Assembly (NCBI GenBank): GCA_037444685.1
Contig: JBBILX010000007.1
Span: 1-64,000 of the forward strand
Length of the DNA stretch: 64,000 nucleotides
Reading direction: 5' to 3'
From: UBA964 sp037444685
GTDB lineage: Bacteria; Pseudomonadota; Gammaproteobacteria; Steroidobacterales; Steroidobacteraceae
Below are positions 1-8,004 of the stretch, one piece after another; positions within the stretch are counted from its first letter, which is position 1; each line of letters starts with the position of its first letter. Both the position numbers and the translations under genes were made by a program. The notes under the pieces are model-generated. The model was not told the DNA's origin and made no database searches. It worked only from the letters and a program-made list of their open reading frames with translations.

Positions 1-759
1 CGTGGCGGCCGCCGCGGCGGTCGGCGAAACCGGGCTGTCCCATTCCGTGCCGCGCGGAAACAGGAATGCAAGCAGCGCCTCGGCGCGCGAGGCATCGACC
101 TCTGCGCCCGAGTTCGCGGCCGCGAAGCTGCGCACCTGCGCTTCGATCCGTCGCTGCACGATTTCGTAGTCGATCGCGCCATGCTGCAACTGCCACCACA
201 TTGCATGCACGACCAGCACCGTGTCCTCGACGGTCCAAGGCTGCGGCCGTAGTCGCAGCAGCCAGTACTCCCAGGGCCGGGCGCGCAGGCCGGCGAGCCC
301 GGCATTGACGCCACGCGCGTAGGCCTCGAGCAGTCTGCGGCGATCCTCGGTGAGTCCCACCACGACCGCGCGCGCCACTTCGCGGAAGCCGAACACGCGT
401 GCACGGCGGTCATGCGCAAGCGCGGCTGTGCCGAACAGCTCGGCCAGCTCGCCGGCGGCGAGCCGCCGCGCCACGTCCATCTGGAAGTAGCGGTCCTGGG
501 CGTGGGCCAGTCCGAGTCCGAATGCCACGTCCGCAAGGTCGCGACCGCGTACCGTGACGCTGCCACGAGCATCGCGCTCGATGCTGACGGGAGCGCCGAC
601 CGCGCCCTGCGCCCGGATCCGGCCGTCGAGCGTCGGCAGCGATGCGCGCAGCAGCAGCCACACGGCCAGCAGCGCGGCGGCGAGCAGCCCGAGCAGCGCG
701 GCGAGCCCGCGCCACAGCCAGCGCCTGCCTCTCGCCGACGGCGCGCCCGCCAGGCTCAT
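1..759 (-). CDS. Penicillin acylase family protein (N-terminal part, runs off the window)
   Basis: The minus strand encodes an N-terminal membrane or signal segment (about residues 13-33, Leu/Ala-rich) followed by the typical opening of S45 penicillin/acylhomoserine-lactone acylases: an 'APVSIERDARGSVTVRG' type stretch and then 'FGLGLAHAQDRYFQMD', which leads into the alpha-chain helices. The family consists of periplasmic Ntn-hydrolases that self-cleave into two chains and hydrolyse amide bonds; the catalytic Ser at the start of the beta chain would lie outside the window. The ATG overlaps the pyk stop codon (ATGA), so it is the last visible gene of the tkt-gap-pgk-pyk operon. About 253 residues are visible of a usual 750-800. 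Substrate cannot be told from this part. Confidence 0.82.
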   Translation of the reverse strand, partial: MSLAGAPSARGRRWLWRGLAALLGLLAAALLAVWLLLRASLPTLDGRIRAQGAVGAPVSIERDARGSVTVRGRDLADVAFGLGLAHAQDRYFQMDVARRLAAGELAELFGTAALAHDRRARVFGFREVARAVVVGLTEDRRRLLEAYARGVNAGLAGLRARPWEYWLLRLRPQPWTVEDTVLVVHAMWWQLQHGAIDYEIVQRRIEAQVRSFAAANSGAEVDASRAEALLAFLFPRGTEWDSPVSPTAAAAAT

Positions 760-2192
760 CCGTGGCGCCGGACCTGCAGGATCTGCAACGAGTTCGTGCC
801 GCCGGAGACGCCCGACAGCTCCCCCTTGGTCAGGATGACGAGATCGCCCTCCTCGACGAGGCCGATGCCGAGCAGCAGCGCGAAGATCGCCCCCTGGAGC
901 TGTGCCGGCTCGGGCGCCTTGACGTCGAACGAGACGGGATAGACGCCACGGTAGAGCGTGACGCGGCGCCGCGTGATCTCGTGGCGCGTGAAAGCATAGA
1001 TCGGGATGTCGGAGCGGATCCGCGACATGAATAGCGGCGTCGAACCCGATTCGGTGAGCGCGACGATCGCCTTCACCTTGACGAGGTTCGAGGTGTACAT
1101 CACCGACATCGCGATCGCCTTCTCGATCAGCGTGACGTTGCCGTCGGCGCGGTGCCGGGCACGCTGATGCGCGAGCTGGTAGCGCTCGGCCCCTTCGATG
1201 ATCTCGGCCATCGCGGCAACCGCCTTGACCGGGAAGCGGCCGGTGGCCGATTCGGCCGAGAGCATCACCGCGTCCGTGCCGTCCATCACCGCGTTGGCGA
1301 CGTCGCTGACCTCCGCCCGCGTCGGGACCGGCGAGACGATCATCGACTCCATCATCTGCGTGGCGGTGATCACGACGCGGTCGCGGCCGCGCGCCTGCTG
1401 GATGATGGTCTTCTGCAGGCCAGTCAGCGCCGCATAGCCCATTTCGACGCCGAGGTCGCCGCGCGCGACCATGACGCCGTCGCTGGCGTCGATGATGTCG
1501 CTGAGGTGCTCGATCGCCTCCTGGCGCTCGATCTTGGCGATGATGCGCGCATGCCCCTCGGCGGCGAGCAGCAGCTGCCGCGCCTCGTGCACGTCGGCCG
1601 CATCGCGTACGAAGGACAGCGCGAGGTAGTCGAGCCCGTGCAGGGCCGCGAACCGGATGTCGGCCCGGTCCTTGTCGGTCAGCGCAGGCGCGGAGATCCC
1701 GCCGCCCTTGCGATTGAGCCCCTTGCGATTCGAGAGCTCGCCACCGACGACGACCCGCGTCTCGATCCGGGTTCCGACGACCGCCTCGACCTCGAGGACG
1801 ACCAGCCCGTCGTTGAGCAGCAGCGTGTCGCCGGGCCGGACGTCGCCTGGCAGGCCCTCGTATGCGACACCGACCTCCGACTCGGTGCCGGCCGACTTTT
1901 CGAGCGCGGTGTCGAGCGCGAACGACTGCCCCTCGACGAGCTGCACGGCACCTGCGCGGAAGCTCTCGATGCGGATCTTCGGGCCGGCCAGGTCGGCGAG
2001 GATGCCGACGTAACGGCCGGCGCGCAGCGCGGCCTCGCGCAGCAGCCGGATACGCCGCAGGTGGTCCTCGTGCGTGCCGTGAGAGAAGTTGACGCGGGCG
2101 ACGTCGAGCCCGGCTCTGCACATCTCCCAGAGCACTTCGGCATCGTCGGTCGCGGGCCCGAGCGTCGCGACGATCTTCGTGCGTCGGAACAT
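756..2192 (-). CDS. pyk: Pyruvate kinase
   Basis: Cytoplasmic enzyme of the last step of glycolysis, phosphoenolpyruvate plus ADP to pyruvate plus ATP. The 478-residue length is normal. It begins with 'RRTKIVATLGPATDD' and carries 'VARVNFSHGTHEDH', the active-site stretch 'IIAKIERQEAIEHL', 'VMVARGDLGVEM' and 'ITATQMMESM', all diagnostic of the family; the regulatory C-terminal domain is present. It lies 12 bases after pgk and overlaps the following acylase gene by four bases, so it is translationally coupled on both sides in the glycolytic operon. The last residues end in a short Arg/His tail. Confidence 0.97.
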   Translation of the reverse strand: MFRRTKIVATLGPATDDAEVLWEMCRAGLDVARVNFSHGTHEDHLRRIRLLREAALRAGRYVGILADLAGPKIRIESFRAGAVQLVEGQSFALDTALEKSAGTESEVGVAYEGLPGDVRPGDTLLLNDGLVVLEVEAVVGTRIETRVVVGGELSNRKGLNRKGGGISAPALTDKDRADIRFAALHGLDYLALSFVRDAADVHEARQLLLAAEGHARIIAKIERQEAIEHLSDIIDASDGVMVARGDLGVEMGYAALTGLQKTIIQQARGRDRVVITATQMMESMIVSPVPTRAEVSDVANAVMDGTDAVMLSAESATGRFPVKAVAAMAEIIEGAERYQLAHQRARHRADGNVTLIEKAIAMSVMYTSNLVKVKAIVALTESGSTPLFMSRIRSDIPIYAFTRHEITRRRVTLYRGVYPVSFDVKAPEPAQLQGAIFALLLGIGLVEEGDLVILTKGELSGVSGGTNSLQILQVRRHG

Positions 2193-2204
2193 GCCCCTAC
2201 GATA

Positions 2205-3386
2205 TCAGGGCGTGGCGGCACGTGCCTCGAGCGCCGCGACCGCCGGCAGGACCTTGCCCTCGACGAACTCGAGGAAGGCGCCGCCGCCGGTCGAGATGTA
2301 GGAGATGCCGTCGGCAACGCCGTACTTCTCGATCGCCGCGAGCGTATCGCCGCCGCCCGCCACCGAGTAGGCGCTGCTGCGCGCAATGGCCGCCGCGATC
2401 GCGCGCGTTCCCTCGCCAAACTGATCGAACTCGAACACGCCGACCGGACCGTTCCAGAGGATGGTGCCGGCCTGCTGCAGCAGGGCGGCGAAACGCTCCG
2501 AGGTATCCGGTCCGATGTCGAGGATCATCTCGTCGGCACCGACCTCGCCGATCGGCCGGACGTCGGCGTGCGCCGTCGCCGCGAACTCGCGCGCGACGAC
2601 GACGTCGGTCGGAAGCGGGATCTCCGCGCCGCGCGCGCGCGCCTTGTCGAGCAGCCTGCGCGCGGTATCGAGCATGTCGGCTTCATGCAGCGACTTGCCG
2701 ACCGCGATGCCCGTTGCCGCGAGGAAGGTGTTGGCGATTCCTCCGCCCACGATGAGCTTGTCGACCTTGTCGAGCAGCGATTCGAGCACCGTCAGCTTGG
2801 TCGATACCTTGGAGCCTGCGACGATCGCGATCAGCGGCCGAGCCGGGTGCGCGAGCGCACGCTCGAGCGCTTCGAGCTCGGCGACGAGCAGCGGGCCGGC
2901 GCAGGCGACCGGAGCGAAGCGGGCCACCCCGTGCGTGCTGGCCTCGGCCCGATGCGCCGTGCCGAAGGCGTCCATCACGAAGACGTCGCAGAGCGCGGCC
3001 ATCTTCCTCGCCAGCACCTCCGAGTCCTTCTTCTCGCCCTTGTTGAAGCGCACGTTCTCGCAGAGGACGAGGTCGCCTGGCGCGCAGTCGACGCCGCCGA
3101 GCCAGTCGCGTTTGAGGGGAACGGGTCTGCCGAGCAGCTCGCCGAGACGGCGCGCAACCGGAGCGAGCGAGGCCTCCTCGCTGAACACGCCCTCCTCCGG
3201 GCGCCCGAGATGCGACATGACCAAGACCCGTGCACCGACCTGCATCGCGTGCTGCAGGGTAGGCAGTGAGGCGCGGATGCGCGCGTCGCTCGTGACCCGA
3301 CCGTCGTGCACTGGCACGTTGAGGTCCTCGCGGATCAGCACCCGCTTGCCCGCGAGGTCGAGGTCCGTCATCCGCAGCACTTTCAC
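2205..3386 (-). CDS. pgk: Phosphoglycerate kinase
   Basis: Glycolytic enzyme transferring phosphate from 1,3-bisphosphoglycerate to ADP. Family signatures are 'MTDLDLAGKRVLIREDLNVP' at the N-terminus, 'VLVMSHLGRPEEG', 'PLIAIVAGSKVSTKL' and the C-terminal 'SVAGGGDTLAAIEKYG'. I chose the GTG at 3386 (MKVLRMTDL..., like other proteobacterial Pgk proteins) because a GAGGG box lies about nine bases upstream; the ATG at 3371 is the alternative. From the GTG the protein is 393 residues, close to the usual 387-395. The gene starts ten bases after the gap stop codon. Confidence 0.97.
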   Translation of the reverse strand: MKVLRMTDLDLAGKRVLIREDLNVPVHDGRVTSDARIRASLPTLQHAMQVGARVLVMSHLGRPEEGVFSEEASLAPVARRLGELLGRPVPLKRDWLGGVDCAPGDLVLCENVRFNKGEKKDSEVLARKMAALCDVFVMDAFGTAHRAEASTHGVARFAPVACAGPLLVAELEALERALAHPARPLIAIVAGSKVSTKLTVLESLLDKVDKLIVGGGIANTFLAATGIAVGKSLHEADMLDTARRLLDKARARGAEIPLPTDVVVAREFAATAHADVRPIGEVGADEMILDIGPDTSERFAALLQQAGTILWNGPVGVFEFDQFGEGTRAIAAAIARSSAYSVAGGGDTLAAIEKYGVADGISYISTGGGAFLEFVEGKVLPAVAALEARAATP

Positions 3387-3396
3387 GAATGTGCCC

Positions 3397-4410
3397 TCAG
3401 GCCGCGCGCGACCAGGCGACGGTCGTGTCGAGCATGCGGTTCGAGAAACCCCACTCGTTGTCGTACCACGCACAGACCTTGACGAGCCGACCCCCGATCA
3501 CCTTGGTCATCGTCGCGTCGTAGGTCGAGGAAGCGGGATCGTGATTGAAGTCGACCGACACGAGCGGGGCATCGGTGTACGCGAGCACGCCCCTGAGCGG
3601 ACCCGCGGCCGCCGCCTTCATCAGGCCGTTGATCTCCTCGACCGTCGTCTCCCGACCCGGGGTGAATGTCAGATCGACGAGCGAGACGTTGATCGTCGGC
3701 ACGCGGACGGCGAAGCCGTCGAACTTGCCCTTGAGCTCGGGCAACACCAGACCCACCGCCGCCGCTGCCCCCGTCTTGGTCGGGATCATCGACATCGTCG
3801 CCGCACGGGCGCGGCGCAGATCCGAATGATAGACGTCGGTGAGCACCTGGTCGTTCGTGTAGGCGTGGATGGTCGTCATCAGGCCGCTCTCGATGCCGAT
3901 TGCGTCGTTGAGCACCTTCGCGACAGGCGCGAGACAGTTGGTCGTGCACGAGGCGTTCGAGATGACCGAATAAGAGGACTTCAGCGACTGGTGGTTGACG
4001 CCGTAGACGATCGTCGCGTCGACGTCTTCGCCGCCAGGCGCCGAGATGACCACCTTCCTCGCACCGCCGGCGAGGTGCGCCGCCGCCTTGGCCTTGCTCG
4101 TGAACAGACCCGTGCACTCGAGCACGAACTCGACGCCGAGTTCGCCCCACGGCAGCTTGGCGGGATCACGTTCGGCGAGCACCCTGATGCGGTCGCCGTT
4201 GACGATCATGGAGTCGCCGTCGACCGCGACCTCGCCCGGGAACCTGCCGTGCGCGGTGTCATAGCGCGTCAGGTGAGCGTTCGTCTTCGCGTCGCCGAGG
4301 TCGTTGATCGCAACGATCCGGATCTCCCCGGTACGGCCCGATTCATAGAGCGCACGCAGTACGTTGCGACCGATGCGTCCATAGCCGTTGATGCCCACCT
4401 TGATTGCCAT
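3397..4410 (-). CDS. gap: Glyceraldehyde-3-phosphate dehydrogenase, type I
   Basis: NAD-dependent oxidative phosphorylation of glyceraldehyde-3-phosphate. The 337-residue protein starts 'MAIKVGINGYGRIGRNVLRA' (Rossmann glycine motif) and has the catalytic 'SNASCTTNCLAPVAKV' Cys motif, the 'TIHAYTNDQ' catalytic His region, and 'WYDNEWGFSNRM' near the C-terminus. The open frame extends far upstream, but the ATG at 4410 is set by an excellent AGGAGG seven bases before it and by homology. It sits between tkt (33 bases upstream) and pgk (10 bases downstream). Confidence 0.97.
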   Translation of the reverse strand: MAIKVGINGYGRIGRNVLRALYESGRTGEIRIVAINDLGDAKTNAHLTRYDTAHGRFPGEVAVDGDSMIVNGDRIRVLAERDPAKLPWGELGVEFVLECTGLFTSKAKAAAHLAGGARKVVISAPGGEDVDATIVYGVNHQSLKSSYSVISNASCTTNCLAPVAKVLNDAIGIESGLMTTIHAYTNDQVLTDVYHSDLRRARAATMSMIPTKTGAAAAVGLVLPELKGKFDGFAVRVPTINVSLVDLTFTPGRETTVEEINGLMKAAAAGPLRGVLAYTDAPLVSVDFNHDPASSTYDATMTKVIGGRLVKVCAWYDNEWGFSNRMLDTTVAWSRAA

Positions 4411-4442
4411 CGCCCTACCTCCTGCTTGAACCCCCGAACTCC

Positions 4443-6443
4443 TCAGCCACCGAGCAGCGTCTCGACGGCGCGCGTCACGTTGTCGACCGTCAGGCCGTAG
4501 TGGCGGAACAGCTCCGGCCCCTTCCCCGAGGCGCCGAACTCGTCGATGCCGATCACGCGCCCGCGTGAGCCGACATACCGCCACCAGCTCTGCGTGGCCC
4601 CTGCCTCGACCGCCACGCGGGCCGTCACGGCGGCCGGCAGCACCTGTTCGCGCCAGGCCTCGCCCTGTGCCTCGAACACATCGACGCTCGGCATCGACAC
4701 CAGCCGCACCCTGCGTCCTCGCGCCTGCAGCGACCGCACGGCCTCCGCCGCCAGTGCCACCTCGGATCCCGTCGCGATCACGATCGCTTCGAGCGGTGCG
4801 GGTGCATCGAGCAGCACGTAGCCGCCACGCGCGCACTCGCCCGCCTGCTGCTCACTGCGTGGCTGCTGCGGCAGCGCCTGGCGCGTCAGGACCAGACAGG
4901 TCGGCCCGCTGGCGCGCTCGATCGCGGTGCGCCAGGCGACCGCTGTCTCGTAGGCGTCGGCTGGCCGCCAGACCGACAGGTTCGGCATCGCGCGCAGACT
5001 CGCGAGCTGTTCGATCGGCTGGTGCGTGGGGCCGTCCTCGCCGAGGCCGATGGAGTCGTGCGTGTAGACGAGCACGATGCGCTGACGCATCAGAGCCGCG
5101 AGACGCACCGCATTGCGTGCATAGTCCGAGAAGACGAGGAAGGTGCCGCCGTAGGGGATGAAGCCGCCGTGCAGAGCCAGCCCGTTCATGATCGCGGTCA
5201 TCGCGAATTCGCGCACGCCGTAGTAGACGTAGTTGCCAGAGCCGTCCTCGGCCGTCACGGCATGCGAAGCCTTGTGCCAGGTGTTGACCGAGCCGGTCAG
5301 GTCCGCCGAGCCGCCGATCAGCTCGGTCATCGCCGGCCCGAGCACGTTGAGCGCAACCTGGGACGAGGCACGCGTCGCCTGCGCGCCGCACACGCCCGCG
5401 GCGGCGGCCAGCACCGCCCGAACGAGCTCGCTCCAGTTCGGCGGCAGCACGCCCTTCATCCGGCGCTCGAACTCGGCGGCGAGTTCCGGATGTTCGCGAC
5501 GGTACCGGCTGAACCGGCGCCGCCAGGCCTGCTCGAGCCGCGCGCCGCGCTCACGCTGGTCCCAGGCCGCGCGCAATTCCTCCGGTATCACGAAAGGCGG
5601 GGCATGCCAGCCGATCGCCTGGCGCGTCGCCGCGACTTCCTCGGCACCCAACGGCTCGCCGTGCGTGGACTTGGTTCCCTGCTTGTTCGGTGCACCCCAG
5701 CCGATGACGGTGCGGCAGCAGATCAGCGTCGGCTGGCGCGTGTTTGCACGGGCGCGTTTCAGCGCCCTCGCGACGGCCTCTCCGTCGTGCCCGTCGACGT
5801 CGCGGATGACCTGCCAGCCGTAGGCGGCGAACCGCTTCGGCGTGTCGTCGGTGAACCAGCCCCTGACGTTGCCATCGATCGAGATGCCGTTGTCGTCGTA
5901 GACGCAGATCAGCTTGCCGAGACCGAGCGTGCCGGCGAGCGAGCAGGCCTCGTGGGAGATGCCCTCCATCAGACAGCCGTCGCCGAGGAACACATATGTA
6001 TGGTGGTCGACGATTTCGTGCCCCGGGCGGTTGAACTGCGCCGCGAGCAGCCTCTCGGCGAGCGCCATGCCGACCGCCGTCGCGAGACCCTGGCCGAGCG
6101 GACCGGTGGTCGTCTCGATGCCGAGGCGCGGGTCGTGTTCCGGGTGACCTGGCGTGTGTGAGCCGAGCTGTCGGAACGCGCGCAGATCCTCGATGCTGAC
6201 CGGGTAGCCCGTCAGGTGCAGCACCGAGTACAGCAGCATCGACGCGTGTCCGTTCGAGAGGACGAACCGGTCACGGTCGAACCAGAGCGGATTCGAAGGG
6301 TTGTAGCGCAGCGGCCCGCGCCAGAGCGCCTCGGCGATGTCCGCCATGCCCATCGGGGCACCGGGATGACCCGAGTTGGCCTGCTGGACCGCGTCCATCG
6401 ACAGGGCACGCACTGCATTGGCGAGTTCCCGACGAGTAGGCAT
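4443..6443 (-). CDS. tkt: Transketolase
   Basis: Thiamine-diphosphate enzyme exchanging two-carbon units between pentose, hexose and triose phosphates. Signatures: 'QQANSGHPGAPMGMADIAEA', 'FVLSNGHASMLLYS', the ThDP motif around 'VFLGDGCLMEGISHEA', 'TKSTHGEPLG' and the pyrimidine-domain 'HDSIGLGEDGPTHQP'. With the ATG at 6443 the protein is 666 residues, as usual (E. coli 663). A GGGGA lies about ten bases upstream of that ATG; an upstream in-frame ATG at 6488 would add a 15-residue tail not typical of the family. First gene of the tkt-gap-pgk-pyk operon, divergent from metK. Confidence 0.96.
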   Translation of the reverse strand: MPTRRELANAVRALSMDAVQQANSGHPGAPMGMADIAEALWRGPLRYNPSNPLWFDRDRFVLSNGHASMLLYSVLHLTGYPVSIEDLRAFRQLGSHTPGHPEHDPRLGIETTTGPLGQGLATAVGMALAERLLAAQFNRPGHEIVDHHTYVFLGDGCLMEGISHEACSLAGTLGLGKLICVYDDNGISIDGNVRGWFTDDTPKRFAAYGWQVIRDVDGHDGEAVARALKRARANTRQPTLICCRTVIGWGAPNKQGTKSTHGEPLGAEEVAATRQAIGWHAPPFVIPEELRAAWDQRERGARLEQAWRRRFSRYRREHPELAAEFERRMKGVLPPNWSELVRAVLAAAAGVCGAQATRASSQVALNVLGPAMTELIGGSADLTGSVNTWHKASHAVTAEDGSGNYVYYGVREFAMTAIMNGLALHGGFIPYGGTFLVFSDYARNAVRLAALMRQRIVLVYTHDSIGLGEDGPTHQPIEQLASLRAMPNLSVWRPADAYETAVAWRTAIERASGPTCLVLTRQALPQQPRSEQQAGECARGGYVLLDAPAPLEAIVIATGSEVALAAEAVRSLQARGRRVRLVSMPSVDVFEAQGEAWREQVLPAAVTARVAVEAGATQSWWRYVGSRGRVIGIDEFGASGKGPELFRHYGLTVDNVTRAVETLLGG

Positions 6444-6478
6444 CTGAATCGAGTCCCCGCGTGGCTCCCCGGAAAAAT

Positions 6479-6505
6479 GGCCGCGCATTGTCCAATAACG
6501 CGGCC
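6479..6505. repeat. Inverted repeat in tkt-metK intergenic region
   Basis: GGCCGCG at 6479-6485 and CGCGGCC at 6499-6505 form a perfect 7-base inverted repeat with a 13-base AT-richer centre (CATTGTCCAATAA). It lies just upstream of the chosen tkt start, in the 177-base divergent tkt/metK region. It could be a regulator site or a leader hairpin; nothing else in the sequence decides this. Downstream toward metK there is a plausible -10 element (TATACT near 6569) without a convincing -35. Confidence 0.35.
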
Positions 6506-6620
6506 GCTCTGTTCAATCGCGGTCGGTCGCAACGGGCCACAGCGGGTGCCAGCCGCGCCGCCTGAGGCTATACTGGTAAGCCTTTTGGCGTATCAGCCGC
6601 CCCGGGATCTCCGCGCATAC

Positions 6621-7793
6621 ATGGCCAACAGCTACCTCTTCACTTCCGAGTCGGTTTCGGAAGGTCACCCGGACAAGGTCGCCGACCAGATTTCCGACGC
6701 CGTGCTCGATGCCATCCTGACGGACGACACGCGCGGTCGGGTCGCCTGCGAGACCCTGGTCAAGACCGGCGTGGTGATCGTCGCCGGAGAAGTCACGACC
6801 AGCGCCTGGGTCGACATCGAGTCGCTGGTCCGCAAGACGGTCCTCGAGATCGGCTACGACAGCTCCGAGATGGGTTTCGACGGCGCAAGCTGCGGCGTCC
6901 TCAATGTCATCGGCAAGCAGTCGCCTGACATCGCGCAGGGCGTCGACCGCAAGGACGAACGCAAGCAGGGCGCGGGCGATCAGGGTCTGATGTTCGGTTT
7001 CGCCTCCAACGAGACCGACGTGCTGATGCCGGCCGCGATCACGCTCGCGCACCGGCTCGTCGAACGTCAGGCCAAGGTGCGCAAGAGCGGCAGGCTGCCG
7101 TGGCTGCGGCCCGACGCCAAGAGTCAGGTCACGCTGCGCTACGAGAACGACCGGCCGGTCGGCATCGAGGCCGTGGTGCTCTCGACCCAGCACAGCGAAG
7201 ACGTGCCAACCCGCAGGCTCCGCGAGGCGGTGATGGACGAGATCCTGCTGCCCGTGCTGCCGAAGAAGTGGCTCGACAAGCGCACGAAGTATCACATCAA
7301 CCCGACCGGGCGATTCGTGATCGGCGGCCCCGTCGGCGACTGCGGCCTGACGGGCCGCAAGATCATCGTCGACACCTACGGCGGCTTCGCGCGCCACGGT
7401 GGCGGCGCCTTCTCCGGCAAGGATCCGTCCAAGGTCGATCGCTCGGCAGCGTACGCGGCGCGCTACGTCGCCAAGAACATCGTCGCCGCGGGTCTCGCCG
7501 AGCGGTGCGAGGTCCAGGTCTCGTATGCGATCGGCGTGGCCGAACCGACTTCGATCATGGTCGAGACCTTCGGGACCGGCAAGGTCTCTCGCGAGAAGCT
7601 CACGCAGCTCGTGCGCAGGCACTTTGATCTGACGCCGTACGGCCTGCGCGAAATGCTCGACCTTCTGCGTCCGATCTACCGCAAGACCGCCGCCTACGGG
7701 CATTTCGGCCGCAAGGATCCGGACTTCTCCTGGGAGCGTACCGACAAGGCCGAGGCGCTCGCCGCCGACGCCGGAATCCGCGGCGGCCGTTGA
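6621..7793 (+). CDS. metK: S-adenosylmethionine synthetase
   Basis: Makes S-adenosylmethionine from methionine and ATP. The 390-residue protein begins 'MANSYLFTSESVSEGHPDKV' and has 'VADQISDAVLDA', the 'GAGDQGLMFGFA' nucleotide-binding motif and the 'GGGAFSGKDPSKVDRSAAY' loop. The open frame continues well upstream; the ATG at 6621 is set by homology and normal length. It is followed by ahcY with a riboswitch between, so making SAM and removing its by-product S-adenosylhomocysteine are encoded together. Confidence 0.97.
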   Translation: MANSYLFTSESVSEGHPDKVADQISDAVLDAILTDDTRGRVACETLVKTGVVIVAGEVTTSAWVDIESLVRKTVLEIGYDSSEMGFDGASCGVLNVIGKQSPDIAQGVDRKDERKQGAGDQGLMFGFASNETDVLMPAAITLAHRLVERQAKVRKSGRLPWLRPDAKSQVTLRYENDRPVGIEAVVLSTQHSEDVPTRRLREAVMDEILLPVLPKKWLDKRTKYHINPTGRFVIGGPVGDCGLTGRKIIVDTYGGFARHGGGAFSGKDPSKVDRSAAYAARYVAKNIVAAGLAERCEVQVSYAIGVAEPTSIMVETFGTGKVSREKLTQLVRRHFDLTPYGLREMLDLLRPIYRKTAAYGHFGRKDPDFSWERTDKAEALAADAGIRGGR

Positions 7794-7870
7794 GGACCGT
7801 CCGCCCGAGTCGGAGTGAATCGAACTGGCCAGAGGCTGCGAAGGAGCTGACAGCGAGGAACTGACGATCC

Positions 7871-7888
7871 GGCGGGCCTGACGCCCGC
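7871..7888 (+). terminator. Possible hairpin after metK
   Basis: GCGGGC and GCCCGC, separated by five bases (CTGAC), form a GC-rich hairpin about 80 bases after the metK stop and just before the riboswitch aptamer. There is no T-run after it, so it could be a Rho-assisted pause or part of the leader fold and not a clear intrinsic terminator. Confidence 0.3.
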
Positions 7889-7901
7889 ACACCCGCGCGG
7901 A

Positions 7902-7972
7902 CCCGAGGGGCGCTGCAGCATCGCCACGTGATGCCAGGCTCGGGTCGGGCGAGAGACTCCACAACGGCGCCC
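7902..7972 (+). promoter_or_regulatory. S-adenosylhomocysteine (SAH) riboswitch
   Basis: The leader of ahcY contains the conserved SAH aptamer blocks in order: 'CCCGAGGGGCGCTGCAGC' (7902-7919), 'GCCAGGCTCGGG' (7933-7944) and, after a variable hairpin, 'AACGGCGCCC' (7963-7972). The first and second blocks pair (CCCGAG with CTCGGG) and the last block can form the pseudoknot with GGGGCGC. This class turns on ahcY when SAH accumulates, which fits the gene 33 bases downstream. The last aptamer bases overlap a helix that covers the ribosome-binding site (separate entry). Confidence 0.93.
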
Positions 7973-7999
7973 GTTAACCTTCACCGAGATTAACGGAGA
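7971..7999 (+). promoter_or_regulatory. Anti-Shine-Dalgarno helix of the ahcY leader
   Basis: CCGTTAA at 7971-7977 is a perfect inverted repeat of TTAACGG at 7990-7996. The right arm overlaps the ahcY ribosome-binding site (CGGAGA, 7994-7999, six bases before ATG 8005), and the left arm shares two bases with the 3' end of the SAH aptamer. The helix would hide the Shine-Dalgarno sequence when the aptamer is empty; ligand-stabilised pairing of the aptamer 3' end would compete with it. This is read from the sequence and not tested. Confidence 0.6.
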
Positions 8000-8004
8000 C
8001 CTGC

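Noticed and set aside
1152..3269. A 700-codon open frame opposite pyk and pgk
   Set aside because: Antisense to certain glycolytic genes; no family motifs; Asp/Arg-rich shadow.
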